From Clostridium omnivorum (lineage in GTDB: Bacteria > Bacillota > Clostridia > Clostridiales > Clostridiaceae), in contig NZ_BRXR01000001.1 of assembly GCF_026012015.1 (NCBI RefSeq), forward strand, positions 1,334,001 to 1,398,000: a stretch of DNA of 64,000 bases. Reading direction: 5' to 3'. Position numbers and translations under genes: made by a program. Shown here in pieces: positions 8,175 through 17,900 of this stretch. The notes under the pieces are model-generated. The model was not told where the DNA came from and searched no databases. It was given only the letters and a program-made list of their open reading frames with translations. Each line of letters opens with the position of its first letter. Position 1 is the stretch's first letter.

Positions 8175-8203
8175 TTGACAATTTGTGCATGGTGCACTAT
8201 AGT
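8175..8203 (+). promoter_or_regulatory. Sigma-A promoter of the PucR-type regulator, with an operator in the spacer
   Basis: TTGACA (8175-8180) and TATAGT (8198-8203) are separated by 17 bp. The inverted repeat GTGCAtggTGCAC (8185-8197) fills the spacer up to the -10 box, an ideal place for repression. The regulator start is 45 bases downstream. Confidence 0.7.
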
Positions 8204-8247
8204 AAAGTTATCGATTACAATTTGATTTAAGAAGTGGGGGAAATACT

Positions 8248-9780
8248 ATGATATTTTCGAAGTTAGTGGAGAAAATGTCGAAAGAATATTCAATTGATAT
8301 TTTATCATTGAGTGAGGATTTAGAAATACAGGATGTAGCTTTAATTGATAATAAGCATGAAAATACTATTAAGAATACACTTTATTTCGGTTATGATAAA
8401 CAATTAAAAAACGGGACTTCTGCTCCAGCTCAGTGTATTCTTGCACACACTGAAAATTCATCCATATCTCTTCCAAATGTAGGCAACCTTGCTTTGGTAG
8501 ATGAAGCTTCATTATTTACTATATTTAATGAGGCAAAAACTTTGATTGAAACAACTCGGAGTAAGGGAATTTTTGAAGAATTAACTGCTCTTGCAGATGA
8601 AACCCACAGTATTGAGGCAGTTTTAGATGCTGCATCTGTAAGACTTGGTAACTCTTTGCTCTTTTGTGATATGAACTTTAAAATTGTTGCCAGTTCAATG
8701 TCCATCCCTGTTCCTGATCCTCTTTGGAAGGATAATATAAAACAGGGATACTGCAGCTATGAGTTTATTAATGGAGTAATGGAACTAGAATCTATAAGAA
8801 ATGCTTCTCAGACAACAACTGCTGTAGAAGTTACTTGTGACCAGTCTCCTTATCGTAAGTTAAGTAGCAAGGTTTTTCACAATAGGGCTCAGGTTGGCTT
8901 TATATTAATGATAGAAGGCGATAGCAAATTACTTCCTTCTCATTATGAAATGCTTAGTACAGTGAGCAGCATTATTAGCTATACTATTGATTACTATGCT
9001 CCTGATTTGTTTGAAGGGATAAGTCTCTATCAGCAACTACTATATGATCTTCTAATAGGCGCACCCTCTAAGGATATAATACCTAGACTTTCTGAGCTTC
9101 ACTTTCCATCTAATATGCTAACATTATTTATTTGTCCTACAAGATATCTAGGACGTGAGCACCTTAAAAAGCATACTAGTAAAAATTTGAAAAGGCTTAT
9201 TCCAGGAACCCATGTTACCTATCACAAAAATGGAATTGTTGCTATTATTCCTCTAAAAAATAATGCTGAAATAGATAATGAACAGTTAGAACTTTTAAAT
9301 GAATTTTCAAGAACTGAGCACGTACGAATTGGAATCAGTAATTCTTTTTCTAGTATTGAGAATTTTGTAAGCCATTACGAACAAGCCTATGCGGCATTAG
9401 AGCTTGGGCAAAAATTGAATCCTAATGAATTGATATGCCGTTATTTAAACTATCAAGTATTTGATTTGTTTTCAGAAGTGAAGAACCCGGACATATTAGG
9501 AAGGTTTTGTCATCCTGCCCTAGCAGTTCTAAGGCAATATGACCATAATAATAATACGCATCTGTATGAAACTCTGTGTATATTCTTAGATAATGGATGT
9601 AATATCAAATTGACTTCTCAACATCTTTATATCCATAGAAATTCGCTGGTTTATCGCTTAAATCGAATTACAGAAATATGCCACATTGATCTTGAGGACA
9701 TCAACACTACATTTTTACTACGTCTTTCTTTCCTCATAGATTCATATAACAGACTTAATACGGTTAATACTTGGAGATAG
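8248..9780 (+). CDS. PucR/CdaR-family transcriptional regulator
   Basis: This 510-residue regulator is transcribed away from the OYE-ADC fusion. The C-terminal 60 residues form the PucR-type helix-turn-helix: LYETLCIFLDNGCNIKLTSQ, then HLYIHRNSLVYRLNRI. A GGDEF-like CdaR middle domain precedes it (about residues 270-400, containing VRIGISNSFSSIENF and YEQAYAALELG). The N-terminal 250 residues look like a sensory region I cannot name. Family members respond to small metabolites (purine catabolites, sugar diacids) and usually activate a neighbouring catabolic operon. The shared 172-bp divergent region and paired palindromes suggest it controls the flavoenzyme and SDR genes. It is the only long plus-strand gene in the window. 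Confidence 0.82.
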   Translation: MIFSKLVEKMSKEYSIDILSLSEDLEIQDVALIDNKHENTIKNTLYFGYDKQLKNGTSAPAQCILAHTENSSISLPNVGNLALVDEASLFTIFNEAKTLIETTRSKGIFEELTALADETHSIEAVLDAASVRLGNSLLFCDMNFKIVASSMSIPVPDPLWKDNIKQGYCSYEFINGVMELESIRNASQTTTAVEVTCDQSPYRKLSSKVFHNRAQVGFILMIEGDSKLLPSHYEMLSTVSSIISYTIDYYAPDLFEGISLYQQLLYDLLIGAPSKDIIPRLSELHFPSNMLTLFICPTRYLGREHLKKHTSKNLKRLIPGTHVTYHKNGIVAIIPLKNNAEIDNEQLELLNEFSRTEHVRIGISNSFSSIENFVSHYEQAYAALELGQKLNPNELICRYLNYQVFDLFSEVKNPDILGRFCHPALAVLRQYDHNNNTHLYETLCIFLDNGCNIKLTSQHLYIHRNSLVYRLNRITEICHIDLEDINTTFLLRLSFLIDSYNRLNTVNTWR

Positions 9781-9838
9781 ACTATATCTTTTTTGTAATA
9801 TAACTGCATAGCCTTATGATGCTTTTATTCTCCATAAA

Positions 9839-9870
9839 AAAAGCCCGCAAATAATACTTTGCGGGCTTTT
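9839..9870. terminator. Bidirectional terminator between the regulator and rpsI
   Basis: A 13-bp perfect stem (AAAAGCCCGCAAA with its complement) encloses the loop TAATAC. On the minus strand it is followed by seven T residues and ends the rplM-rpsI transcript. On the plus strand it ends in TTTT and closes the regulator gene. Confidence 0.9.
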
Positions 9871-9883
9871 GTAAGCTCTGAAA

Positions 9884-10276
9884 TTATCTCTTTGAGAATT
9901 GTGGAGCTCTTCTTGCCTTTTTAAGACCGTATTTCTTTCTTTCCTTCATTCTTGGGTCTCTTGTTAAGAAACCAGCTTTTTTAAGCTCTGGTCTTAATGA
10001 CTCATCAGCTTTTAAAAGAGCTCTGGAAATTCCGTGTCTTATAGCTCCTGCTTGACCTGTAAGTCCTCCACCGTGTACGTTTATAAGTACATCAAATTTA
10101 TCCTTAGTTTCAGTTAAAACTAATGGTTGGTTAACTATAACCTTTAATGTATCTAATCCAAAGAAATTATCTATGTCTCTGTTATTTATTGTTACCTTAC
10201 CTTCGCCAGGTACTAATCTTACTCTAGCGATTGCTTTTTTTCTTCTACCAGTTCCGTAATATTGAACTTTAGCCAT
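9884..10276 (-). CDS. rpsI: 30S ribosomal protein S9 (uS9)
   Basis: This 130-residue S9 has the family's full length. It reads [16 protein letters not shown] near the start, [18 protein letters not shown] in the middle, and the basic tail [12 protein letters not shown], whose end reaches the P-site tRNA. It follows rplM by 25 bases in a two-gene operon closed by the terminator at 9839-9870. In many Firmicutes the next genes are cwlD-linked; here the accessory cassette intervenes. Confidence 0.98.
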   Translation of the reverse strand: MAKVQYYGTGRRKKAIARVRLVPGEGKVTINNRDIDNFFGLDTLKVIVNQPLVLTETKDKFDVLINVHGGGLTGQAGAIRHGISRALLKADESLRPELKKAGFLTRDPRMKERKKYGLKKARRAPQFSKR

Positions 10277-10301
10277 TTTATTTCCTCCTCCCAGCTTCCA
10301 A

Positions 10302-10736
10302 TTAGTACTTTAATTCTAATACTTCTGGTTTTTGAGCTTCGTGATTGTGCTCAGTACCTCTGTAAACTTTTAACTTCTTAAGCATTTTTCTGCCTAATGG
10401 TCCTCCTGGAAGCATTCTTCTTACTGCTTCTTCAAAAGCAAATTCTGGCTTCTTGTCAAGAACTACTCTATATGGAGTTTCCTTTAATCCACCTGGATAT
10501 AAGGAGTGGTGTCTCATCATTTTTTGATCTAATTTCTTACCAGTTAATACAACTTTTTCAGCATTTATTACTATAACAAAGTCACCTGTATCAACGTTTG
10601 GTGTGTAGATTGGCTTGTGCTTTCCTCTTAATATTGAAGCAACTTGGCTAGCTACTCTTCCTAGTGGCTTTCCAGCAGCGTCAACGATATACCATTTTCT
10701 TTCAACTTCTTGTGTTTTTGCAAGATATGATTTCAT
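10302..10736 (-). CDS. rplM: 50S ribosomal protein L13 (uL13)
   Basis: This 144-residue L13 starts [15 protein letters not shown], as in other Firmicutes. Two ATG codons are adjacent. I prefer the second, at 10736, because it lies seven bases after GGAGG and matches the usual N terminus; the first is only four bases away. It is the first gene of rplM-rpsI, behind a roughly 180-base leader with a strong hairpin and a consensus promoter. L13 is known to repress its own operon in other bacteria. Confidence 0.97.
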   Translation of the reverse strand: MKSYLAKTQEVERKWYIVDAAGKPLGRVASQVASILRGKHKPIYTPNVDTGDFVIVINAEKVVLTGKKLDQKMMRHHSLYPGGLKETPYRVVLDKKPEFAFEEAVRRMLPGGPLGRKMLKKLKVYRGTEHNHEAQKPEVLELKY

Positions 10737-10920
10737 CATTTTCCCTCCCTGAACTCAACTAATAAACTTAGTTTCAGTAATTCTTTTGCTGCAGTACAAA
10801 CACTGCATTGGTCGTTTGCACTGCTATTAATGGAATATGTATCCATCAAATAGTTTAGTTACGAACATTTATGTCAAGATCCGGGGCTAGTGGATCTTAT
10901 ACACATTTATAATACAAACA
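10737..10920 (-). ncRNA. L13 (rplM) leader RNA
   Basis: This is the untranslated leader between the promoter at 10927-10955 and rplM. Two hairpins are clear on the minus strand. AAGATCC pairs perfectly with GGATCTT (10876-10898). An 11-bp stem with one G-U pair lies at 10791-10801 / 10814-10824 (arms GCAGTGCAAAC and GTTTGTACTGC). L13 leaders acting as autoregulatory sites are an established Firmicute RNA family. Membership is inferred from position and fold, not from a covariance-model match. Confidence 0.6.
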
Positions 10921-10926
10921 TAATAT

Positions 10927-10955
10927 ATTATAATACATTCTACCGGGTGTGTCAA
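10927..10955 (-). promoter_or_regulatory. Consensus sigma-A promoter for rplM-rpsI
   Basis: On the minus strand TTGACA (10950-10955) and TATAAT (10927-10932) are exactly 17 bp apart, a perfect consensus. It is placed just past the truA stop codon. Confidence 0.9.
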
Positions 10956-10983
10956 TAAACTTCCTCTTAAAAATACCAAATAT

Positions 10984-11724
10984 CTATGTATTATAGTAGA
11001 CTTTTTCTAAGCATAGACCGCTAGCCGGGGCTGACTTACCAGCCTTAGTTCGATCCCTTGATAAAAGTATATATTCTATATGCTCGGGTTTAATTTTTCC
11101 TATACCAACTTCAATTAAAGTGCCTATCATAATTCTTACCATGTTGTAGAGAAAACCATCGCCTGTAATATAATATTTTATATAGTCAGAACTTTTTATC
11201 ACCTCTACAGCACTAATAGTCCTTACTGTACTCTTAACGGAGCTACCGGTGTTCTTAAAGGCTGCAAAGTCATGTGTGCCAATAAAATAATTACATGCCT
11301 CTCTAATAGCTTTAATATCTAATTCTCCTCTATAATGATACACATAATTTCTATCTATAGCTGAAGGCTGAAACCTATTTAGTATAGTATAACTATAAGT
11401 CTTTCCACTGCTTGAATATCTAGCATGAAATTCATCAGGTACTAGACTTGATTCTAGGATAACAATATCCTCAGGAAGCTTGCTGTTTAGTGCAGCACTA
11501 AATTTGGTCTCAGGTATGCTACTATTTGTTTTAAAATTTGCCACAAAACCTCTTGCATGTACCCCAGCATCAGTTCTGCTAGAACCTATAACTTGAAGTC
11601 TTTCACCAGTAATGCTATAAATGGATTCTTCAAGCATTTGCTGAATGGTATTAGCATTTTTTTGCCTCTGCCATCCTGCATATTTTGTACCATCATATTC
11701 TAAAACTAGTTTAATATTTTTCAC
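10984..11724 (-). CDS. truA: tRNA pseudouridine(38-40) synthase TruA
   Basis: This 246-residue enzyme makes pseudouridine at positions 38-40 of the tRNA anticodon arm. It shows LEYDGTKYAGWQRQ near the N terminus. The catalytic aspartate is in GSSRTDAGVHARG (the RTDAGVHA motif), with FLYNMVRIMIGTLIEVG toward the C terminus. The GTG at 11724 is chosen because AGAGG lies eight bases upstream and the protein then begins MKNIKLVLEYDG like its relatives. An ATG at 11751 would overlap the end of ecfT. It is the last gene of the ecfA1-ecfA2-ecfT-truA run. Confidence 0.95.
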   Translation of the reverse strand: MKNIKLVLEYDGTKYAGWQRQKNANTIQQMLEESIYSITGERLQVIGSSRTDAGVHARGFVANFKTNSSIPETKFSAALNSKLPEDIVILESSLVPDEFHARYSSSGKTYSYTILNRFQPSAIDRNYVYHYRGELDIKAIREACNYFIGTHDFAAFKNTGSSVKSTVRTISAVEVIKSSDYIKYYITGDGFLYNMVRIMIGTLIEVGIGKIKPEHIEYILLSRDRTKAGKSAPASGLCLEKVYYNT

Positions 11725-11741
11725 TATTAATACCTCTTTTT

Positions 11742-12542
11742 CTACCACCATCTACTTACTATGCAAATTACAGTAAATAGTACGGTGACTGAAGATGCTA
11801 TAAAGTCACGATTAGTAAGTACTAATTGCTTCATTCTTGTTCTACCATTTCCACCACGATAACACCTAGCTTCCATAGCCATAGCAAGTTCATCCGCTCT
11901 TCTAAATGAGCTTATAAAAAGTGGAACTAACAGCGGTATAAGGTTCTTTGCCCTTTTTAGAATATTACCAGACTCAAAATCCGCCCCTCTTGCCATCTGA
12001 GCTTTCATTATTTTATCTGTCTCATCCATAAGTGTTGGAATAAATCTTAATGCAATTGTCATCATCATTGCTAATTCATGTGCTGGCACACCTATTTTTC
12101 TAAATGGACTTAAAAGTTTTTCAATTCCATCAGTAAGTTCAATAGGAGAAGTTGTCAATGTAAGCAGTGATGTTCCAATTATGAGGAAGGTAAGTCTTAA
12201 TATCATGAATATGGCCATGATTACCCCCTCTTTATAGATATGAATAATTCCATAACTAAAAAGAAGTACCTTACCATCAGTCATAAGTACATTTAGTAGT
12301 GCAGTAATTACTAAAAGTACAAATATTGGCTTTAAGCCTTTGTATATATATCTAAATGGTACTTTGGATATGGCTATAGAGCTTAATGTAAATAATAAAA
12401 TAAATATGTACCCTTTGAAATTATTAACCAAGAATAAATCAACAATGAATACAATGGATATTAATATCTTAACTCTTGGGTCCAATTTATGAACAAAGGA
12501 ATCCCCTGGTACATACTGTCCAATGGTTATGTCTTTAATCAT
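11742..12542 (-). CDS. ecfT: ECF transporter transmembrane protein EcfT
   Basis: This 266-residue membrane protein is the scaffold that couples the two EcfA ATPases to exchangeable substrate-binding (S) components for vitamins and metals. Several hydrophobic segments are evident, for example [17 protein letters not shown] and [15 protein letters not shown]. The two cytoplasmic coupling helices carry the Ala-Arg-Gly-type motifs [11 protein letters not shown] and MEARCYRGG; the second is a common variant. It overlaps ecfA2 by 8 bases, implying translational coupling. No S component lies nearby, as expected for a shared group II module. Confidence 0.95.
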   Translation of the reverse strand: MIKDITIGQYVPGDSFVHKLDPRVKILISIVFIVDLFLVNNFKGYIFILLFTLSSIAISKVPFRYIYKGLKPIFVLLVITALLNVLMTDGKVLLFSYGIIHIYKEGVIMAIFMILRLTFLIIGTSLLTLTTSPIELTDGIEKLLSPFRKIGVPAHELAMMMTIALRFIPTLMDETDKIMKAQMARGADFESGNILKRAKNLIPLLVPLFISSFRRADELAMAMEARCYRGGNGRTRMKQLVLTNRDFIASSVTVLFTVICIVSRWW

Positions 12543-13398
12543 TTGACTTACTCCTTAAAAATTTAATTATTTCATCCTTAGCCTGCTCTACTGTGAATGC
12601 TTCATCAGAAATATCAAAGCCTTTATTCTTTAGACTTTTCATTAAATAGGTTACTTGCGGTACAGCAAGACCTACACTTTCTAAAGTATCTATTTCTTTA
12701 AATATCTTACTTGGCATTCCATCCAAAATACATTTTCCTTTATGCATAACAAGTATTCTGTCAGCTACCTTAGCAACGTCCTCCATACTATGAGATACTA
12801 AGATAATTGTCATATTGTATGCTTTATGAAGAGTTTTTATTTGTCTTAGAATATCATCTCTTCCTTTAGGATCAAGTCCTGCAGTTGGTTCATCTAAAAT
12901 TAATATCTTAGGTTCCATAGCAACTACACCTGCTATAGCAACCCTTCTCTTTTGACCGCCACTTAAATCAAAGGGAGATTTGCTTTTATAGGTCTCATAA
13001 TCTAATCCTACTAGATTCATAGCCCTTTTAACTCTTTCCTGCACTTCCACTTCACCCAGTCCCAAATTCTTAGGACCAAAAGCTATATCTTTCTCAATTG
13101 TTTCCTCAAACAACTGATACTCAGAGTATTGGAATACAAGGCCAACTTTTTTTCTTATAGCATTTAATTTTACGTCTTTTGCAGTGATATCCACATCGTC
13201 TACTACTATTCTACCTGATTCAGGCTTTAAAAGGCCATTTATATGCTGTATCAAAGTGGACTTTCCAGAACCTGTATGCCCAATAAGAGCAACAAATTCT
13301 CCATCATTTATAGTTAAACTCACATCATCTAGGGCTTTTTTCTCAAAAGGAGATCTTTTCATGTATACATGAGTTAGGTTCTCTATTTTAATTGACAT
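12535..13398 (-). CDS. ecfA2: ECF transporter ATPase EcfA2
   Basis: This 287-residue ABC ATPase has Walker [10 protein letters not shown] near residue 40, signature [14 protein letters not shown], Walker [13 protein letters not shown] and the switch histidine in LVSHSMED. It pairs with EcfA1 to form the asymmetric heterodimer beneath EcfT. Its start overlaps the end of ecfA1 by 16 bases. Confidence 0.96.
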   Translation of the reverse strand: MSIKIENLTHVYMKRSPFEKKALDDVSLTINDGEFVALIGHTGSGKSTLIQHINGLLKPESGRIVVDDVDITAKDVKLNAIRKKVGLVFQYSEYQLFEETIEKDIAFGPKNLGLGEVEVQERVKRAMNLVGLDYETYKSKSPFDLSGGQKRRVAIAGVVAMEPKILILDEPTAGLDPKGRDDILRQIKTLHKAYNMTIILVSHSMEDVAKVADRILVMHKGKCILDGMPSKIFKEIDTLESVGLAVPQVTYLMKSLKNKGFDISDEAFTVEQAKDEIIKFLRSKSND

Positions 13399-14225
13399 AA
13401 TGCATTCACCATCTCATCTATCGTTAGTATATCCGTAGTGACATTAATACCACTATTAGAGAGTTCATAAGCAAGTTCTGTTACTTGGGGTACATCGAGT
13501 CCTATAGTTTTCATTTTAGCAACTTGACTAAATATTTCTCTTGGAACACCTTCCATTACAGGTTTACCAGAATCCATAACAATAATCCTATCTGCTTGTG
13601 CTGCTTCCTCCATAAAGTGAGTAATTAACACAATAGTTATTCCAAGTCTTTTATTTAGATCCTTGATTGTATCAATTACCTCTTTTCTTCCAGATGGATC
13701 AAGCATTGCTGTTGGCTCATCAAACACTATGCATGAAGGTCTCATAGCTAGAATTCCTGCTATAGCAATCCTTTGCTTTTGTCCGCCTGAAAGTAGATGT
13801 GGAGCATGCCTTCTGTACTCATACATATCCACTCTCTTTAAAGATTCATCAACTCTAGACCTAATCTCTTTTGGTGGTATACCTAAGTTTTCAGGTCCAA
13901 AGGCAACATCCTCTTCTACTATAGTTGCAACAATCTGATTATCAGGATTTTGAAATACCATTCCAGCCGTATTTCTTATGTTCCATGTATTTTCAACATC
14001 TGATGTATCTAATCCATTCACATACATTTTGCCACCACTAGGTAATAATAGTGCATTTATATGCTTTGCAAAAGTTGACTTTCCAGAACCATTGCGACCT
14101 AATATAACTAAGAACTCTCCCTTTTTTACATCTATACTTACCCCGTCTAATGCTAGCTTAGGCTCTTCTCCTTCGGCCCCTCCATATTGATACATCAAAT
14201 CTTTGCTCTCTATCATATTCTCCAT
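13383..14225 (-). CDS. ecfA1: ECF transporter ATPase EcfA1
   Basis: This 280-residue ABC ATPase is the partner of EcfA2. It has Walker [15 protein letters not shown]-loop [19 protein letters not shown], signature [14 protein letters not shown] and Walker [14 protein letters not shown]. The NPDNQ Q-loop is typical of EcfA1. It follows rplQ by 63 bases with a terminator between them. The module is therefore likely transcribed partly by read-through from the ribosomal operon, the arrangement usual in Firmicutes. Confidence 0.96.
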   Translation of the reverse strand: MENMIESKDLMYQYGGAEGEEPKLALDGVSIDVKKGEFLVILGRNGSGKSTFAKHINALLLPSGGKMYVNGLDTSDVENTWNIRNTAGMVFQNPDNQIVATIVEEDVAFGPENLGIPPKEIRSRVDESLKRVDMYEYRRHAPHLLSGGQKQRIAIAGILAMRPSCIVFDEPTAMLDPSGRKEVIDTIKDLNKRLGITIVLITHFMEEAAQADRIIVMDSGKPVMEGVPREIFSQVAKMKTIGLDVPQVTELAYELSNSGINVTTDILTIDEMVNALCQLK

Positions 14226-14244
14226 TTAAAAACACTCCTTAAGC

Positions 14245-14276
14245 AAAAAGGGACTAAGCTAGTTTAACTTAATCCC
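14245..14276 (-). terminator. Terminator after rplQ
   Basis: On the minus strand a 9-bp stem with one G-U pair (GGGATTAAG and CTTAGTCCC) is followed by TTTTT. It lies 12 bases past the rplQ stop and separates the alpha operon from the ECF genes. Confidence 0.75.
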
Positions 14277-14288
14277 ATAATGCTTTCA

Positions 14289-14630
14289 TTATACTAACTC
14301 TAGTATAACCATTTCTGCTCCGTCGCCTCTTCTTGGACCTACTTTGTACATTCTAGTATATCCACCGTTTCTTTCAGCATACTTTGGAGCTATATTTTCA
14401 AATAAGTTTGTTACAACATCTTCTTCAGTTACAAATGCAAGCACTTGTCTCCTTGCATGTAGATCTCCTCTTTTAGCAAGAGTTATCATTTTTTCTGCTA
14501 TACTCTTAGTTTCTTTAGCTCTTGTTTCAGTTGTTGATATCTTTCCAGTCTTTAAGAAACTAGTAACAAGATTTCTAAGCATTGCTTTTCTTTGGTCAGT
14601 TGGACGACCTAACTTACGATGACTTGCCAT
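14289..14630 (-). CDS. rplQ: 50S ribosomal protein L17 (bL17)
   Basis: This 113-residue L17 opens with the family signature [18 protein letters not shown], and its length is standard. It is the last gene of the long spc/alpha run, right after rpoA and before a terminator. Confidence 0.98.
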   Translation of the reverse strand: MASHRKLGRPTDQRKAMLRNLVTSFLKTGKISTTETRAKETKSIAEKMITLAKRGDLHARRQVLAFVTEEDVVTNLFENIAPKYAERNGGYTRMYKVGPRRGDGAEMVILELV

Positions 14631-14699
14631 GAATTTACCTCCTTACCCTTTGCTAAGTCTCAAACTAAATTGTATGAAAAATATCTATTAAAAATAGTT

Positions 14700-15647
14700 T
14701 TATTCTTCACTTGACTTTAAGTTTAATCCTAAAGCTTTAAGTTTTTGCTCAACTTCTTCAAGAGACTTCTTACCTAGGTTTCTGACTTTCATCATATCTT
14801 CCATAGATCTTTCAGTAAGCTCTTGAACTGTATTAATTCCTGCTCTCTTTAAGCAGTTGTAACTTCTAACAGATAGGTCAAGTTCTTCAATAGTCATTTC
14901 TAGAACTTTTTCCTTCTTGTCTTCTTCTTTTTCAACCATGATTTCAACATTGTTGGCATGGTCAGTTAATGTCATGAACAACTTAAAGTGTTCAATTAAT
15001 ATCTTAGATGATAAGCTTATAGCTTCATCTGGCCTAATGGTTCCATTAGTCCATATTTCTATTGATAATTTGTCGTAGTCAGTAATCTGACCTACCCTCG
15101 TACTATCTACTGTAAAGTTAACTCTCTTTACTGGAGTATATATAGAATCAACTGCTATTGAAGATATAGGTAAATCTTCTCTCTTGTTTCTATTTTGAGA
15201 AACATACCCTCTACCTCTATCAACATTAATTTCCATATACAACTTTCCATCATCATCAAGAGTTGCAATATGTAAATCACTATTGATTATCTCTATATCA
15301 CCATCAGTTTTGATATCAGCTGCTGTAACTTCTCCAGGACCCTTTGCATCAATATACACAGTTCTAGGACCATCACCTGACATCTTAAGAGCTAATTCTT
15401 TTATGTTAAGTATAAGTTGAGTAACATCTTCCTTAACACCTTGTACTGTAGAAAACTCGTGTAACACATTATCTATTTTTATGCTGTTAGCAGCAACACC
15501 AGGTAATGAGGAAAGAAGAATTCTTCTTAACGCATTACCCAAAGTTATGCCGTAACCTCTTTCTAGTGGTTCAACTACGAATTTTCCGTAGGACCCATCC
15601 TCATTTAGTTCTACACATTCTATTTTAGGCTTTTCTATTTCTAACAT
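14700..15647 (-). CDS. rpoA: RNA polymerase alpha subunit
   Basis: This 315-residue alpha subunit has the N-terminal dimerisation domain ([19 protein letters not shown] near residue 30). The C-terminal domain begins after an acidic linker (KEEDKKEKV) and contains [19 protein letters not shown], with [10 protein letters not shown] for UP-element and activator contacts. It lies in the alpha operon between rpsD and rplQ, the standard Firmicute order. Confidence 0.98.
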   Translation of the reverse strand: MLEIEKPKIECVELNEDGSYGKFVVEPLERGYGITLGNALRRILLSSLPGVAANSIKIDNVLHEFSTVQGVKEDVTQLILNIKELALKMSGDGPRTVYIDAKGPGEVTAADIKTDGDIEIINSDLHIATLDDDGKLYMEINVDRGRGYVSQNRNKREDLPISSIAVDSIYTPVKRVNFTVDSTRVGQITDYDKLSIEIWTNGTIRPDEAISLSSKILIEHFKLFMTLTDHANNVEIMVEKEEDKKEKVLEMTIEELDLSVRSYNCLKRAGINTVQELTERSMEDMMKVRNLGKKSLEEVEQKLKALGLNLKSSEE

Positions 15648-15709
15648 TCATATAACCCTCCTTTTTATTAAGATTAATTTATTCTGAGGGCAACTGATTC
15701 TATTTAATA

Positions 15710-16330
15710 TTATCTGCTGTATAACTCTACGATTAATGTTTCATTTACTGGAACATCTATATCTTCTCTTGCAGGCTCAGAAATAACTTTAGCTTCAAAA
15801 TTTTCTACATTACCAGATAACCATTTTGGTAGAGCTTTTGGATTTGCTGCAAATACTTTAAATCTTTCACTTGCTCTACTCTTTTCTGACACTGTTATAA
15901 CATCTCCTACTGATAACTTATAGGAAGCGATGTCAACTCTGTGTCCGTTTACTAGGAAATGACCATGATTAACTAATTGTCTAGCTTCTCTTCTGGAAGC
16001 ACCATATCCTAGCTTGAATACTACGTTGTCTAGTCTCATTTCAAGAAGTTTTAATAGGTTTTCACCTGTTATACCTCTCATAGTTTCAGCCTTTTCATAG
16101 TATCTTCTGAATTGGCCTTCTAGTACTCCGTATATTCTCTTAGCCTTTTGTTTTTCTCTTAATTGAATTCCGTAGTTTGAAAGCTTCTTCTTACTTTGTC
16201 CGTGTTGTCCAGGTGCGTATCCTCTTCTAGCGAACGCGCACTTGTCTGTATAACATCTATCCCCTTTAAGGAATAATTTCATACCTTCTCTTCTGCATTG
16301 TCTGCAATGAGCTCCTGTATATCTTGCCAT
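15710..16330 (-). CDS. rpsD: 30S ribosomal protein S4 (uS4)
   Basis: This 206-residue S4 is a primary 16S rRNA binder. It keeps the zinc-type N terminus with CRQCRREG (C9, C12), then [12 protein letters not shown], a four-cysteine cluster. The S4 RNA-binding domain spans about residues 95-160 ([20 protein letters not shown]). In Clostridium rpsD lies within the alpha operon, as here between rpsK and rpoA, unlike Bacillus subtilis where it is separate. S4 represses the operon in several bacteria. Confidence 0.97.
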   Translation of the reverse strand: MARYTGAHCRQCRREGMKLFLKGDRCYTDKCAFARRGYAPGQHGQSKKKLSNYGIQLREKQKAKRIYGVLEGQFRRYYEKAETMRGITGENLLKLLEMRLDNVVFKLGYGASRREARQLVNHGHFLVNGHRVDIASYKLSVGDVITVSEKSRASERFKVFAANPKALPKWLSGNVENFEAKVISEPAREDIDVPVNETLIVELYSR

Positions 16331-16351
16331 CTATCTACACCTCCTGCCCTA

Positions 16352-16747
16352 TTAGACTCTTCTTCTCTTTGGTGGTCTACAACCGTTATGTGGTATTGGA
16401 GTTACGTCTTTTATTAAAGTAACTTCCAATCCAGCAGCTTGTAATGATCTTATAGCTGCTTCTCTACCTGCTCCAGGTCCCTTTACATATACTTCAACAC
16501 TCTTTAATCCATGTTCCATTGCTGCTTTAGCTGCTGTTTCAGCTGCCATTTGTGAAGCAAATGGTGTGCTCTTTCTTGAACCTCTAAATCCTAATCCACC
16601 TGCACTAGACCATGATAGAGCATTACCAGCTCTGTCTGTGATGGTAACTATAGAGTTATTGAAAGTGGACTTAATATGTGCAGCACCATGCTCAACATTT
16701 TTTCTTTCTCTTCTTCTTCTAGTCTTTTTAACCTTTTGAGCTGCCAT
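16352..16747 (-). CDS. rpsK: 30S ribosomal protein S11 (uS11)
   Basis: This 131-residue S11 has a basic N terminus ([13 protein letters not shown]), the central [15 protein letters not shown] and the C-terminal [13 protein letters not shown] typical of the family. It forms part of the platform of the small subunit. It lies 15 bases after rpsM. Confidence 0.98.
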   Translation of the reverse strand: MAAQKVKKTRRRRERKNVEHGAAHIKSTFNNSIVTITDRAGNALSWSSAGGLGFRGSRKSTPFASQMAAETAAKAAMEHGLKSVEVYVKGPGAGREAAIRSLQAAGLEVTLIKDVTPIPHNGCRPPKRRRV

Positions 16748-16762
16748 CTTCGTACCTCCTTA

Positions 16763-17134
16763 CTATTTCTTTTTCTTAGCTCCAATTGCTCTCTTTGGAC
16801 CTTTTCTTGTTCTTGCGTTAGTTTTTGTTCTTTGTCCTCTAACTGGAAGATTTCTTCTATGTCTGATTCCTCTGTAACATCCGATTTCAACTAGTCTCTT
16901 TATGTTAAGAGCTATGTCTCTTCTTAAGTCACCTTCAACTTTGAAATTCTTATTTATATAATCTCTTAAAGCATTAACTTCTTCTTCAGTTAAGTCTTTA
17001 ACTCTTGTATCAGCATTGATACCAGTAGCTTTAAGTATTTCATGTGAACTTGGTAATCCAATACCATAAATATATGTTAGACCTATCTCAACTCTTTTTT
17101 CTTTTGGTAGGTCAACACCAGATATTCTTGCCAT
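16763..17134 (-). CDS. rpsM: 30S ribosomal protein S13 (uS13)
   Basis: This 123-residue S13 starts [10 protein letters not shown]. It contains the helix-two-turn-helix region ([13 protein letters not shown]) and the basic tail [16 protein letters not shown] that contacts the tRNAs. It lies between rpmJ and rpsK. Confidence 0.98.
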   Translation of the reverse strand: MARISGVDLPKEKRVEIGLTYIYGIGLPSSHEILKATGINADTRVKDLTEEEVNALRDYINKNFKVEGDLRRDIALNIKRLVEIGCYRGIRHRRNLPVRGQRTKTNARTRKGPKRAIGAKKKK

Positions 17135-17250
17135 TAAATATTACACCTCCTGATGTGTTAGTTACATTAGTATATTATTTATATGTTAAGTCTTAGGTCA
17201 ATAGAAAAATAACTTATCTATTGTCAGCCGCTCCTAAAACATACAGGCTA

Positions 17251-17376
<126 letters not shown>

Positions 17377-17379
17377 TTA

Positions 17380-17598
17380 CTACTTTGCTCTCCAGGTAAT
17401 TCTACCACGAGTTAAATCGTAAGGTGAAAGTTCTACTGTAACTTTATCACCTGGTAGAATTCTTATGAAGTTCATTCTTAATTTACCTGAAATGTGCGCA
17501 AGTATTACATGACCACTTTCCAATTCGACTTGAAACATTGCATTTGGTAGAGCTTCTAAAACTTTACCCTGCATTTCTATTACATCATCTTTTGACAT
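17380..17598 (-). CDS. infA: Translation initiation factor IF-1
   Basis: This 72-residue S1-like OB-fold protein reads [20 protein letters not shown], then [18 protein letters not shown], with GRITWRAK at its end. IF-1 occupies the ribosomal A site during initiation. The length is exactly that of the family. It lies between the KOW-protein gene and rpmJ. Confidence 0.98.
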   Translation of the reverse strand: MSKDDVIEMQGKVLEALPNAMFQVELESGHVILAHISGKLRMNFIRILPGDKVTVELSPYDLTRGRITWRAK

Positions 17599-17605
17599 AA
17601 GGTAA

Positions 17606-17887
17606 TCAAACCTCCTTATAAATGTCTACAGACTGCAAAAATTCTCGTATAACTGAATTACTAACTTTTTCTCCAGCAAGTATTAACTCTTTTAAACTAT
17701 CTATAACTTTGTTTGAAATTGAAAGATGCTTAATCTTCTTCTTCTTAGGTTTTTCAACTTTTCTTAAATCACCATCTGCGATAAGGACATAATTTTCATT
17801 AATTGTATCAACAATTATGAACTTTCTTCCCATATCCCTTCCGGTTTTTGAAAATACTACTCTACCCAAGTAGTTGTTTTCATTCAA
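17606..17887 (-). CDS. KOW-domain RNA-binding protein (L14e-like)
   Basis: This small protein of 93 residues belongs to the KOW family commonly found between map and infA in clostridia. [22 protein letters not shown] and [23 protein letters not shown] form the KOW-like beta barrel and basic loop. The TTG at 17887 is favoured because AGGTG lies six bases upstream; the in-frame TTG at 17908 overlaps the end of map. Ribosome association is likely from the family and context, but its exact function is not established. Confidence 0.85.
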   Translation of the reverse strand: MNENNYLGRVVFSKTGRDMGRKFIIVDTINENYVLIADGDLRKVEKPKKKKIKHLSISNKVIDSLKELILAGEKVSNSVIREFLQSVDIYKEV

Positions 17888-17900
17888 GTTAATCACCTCA

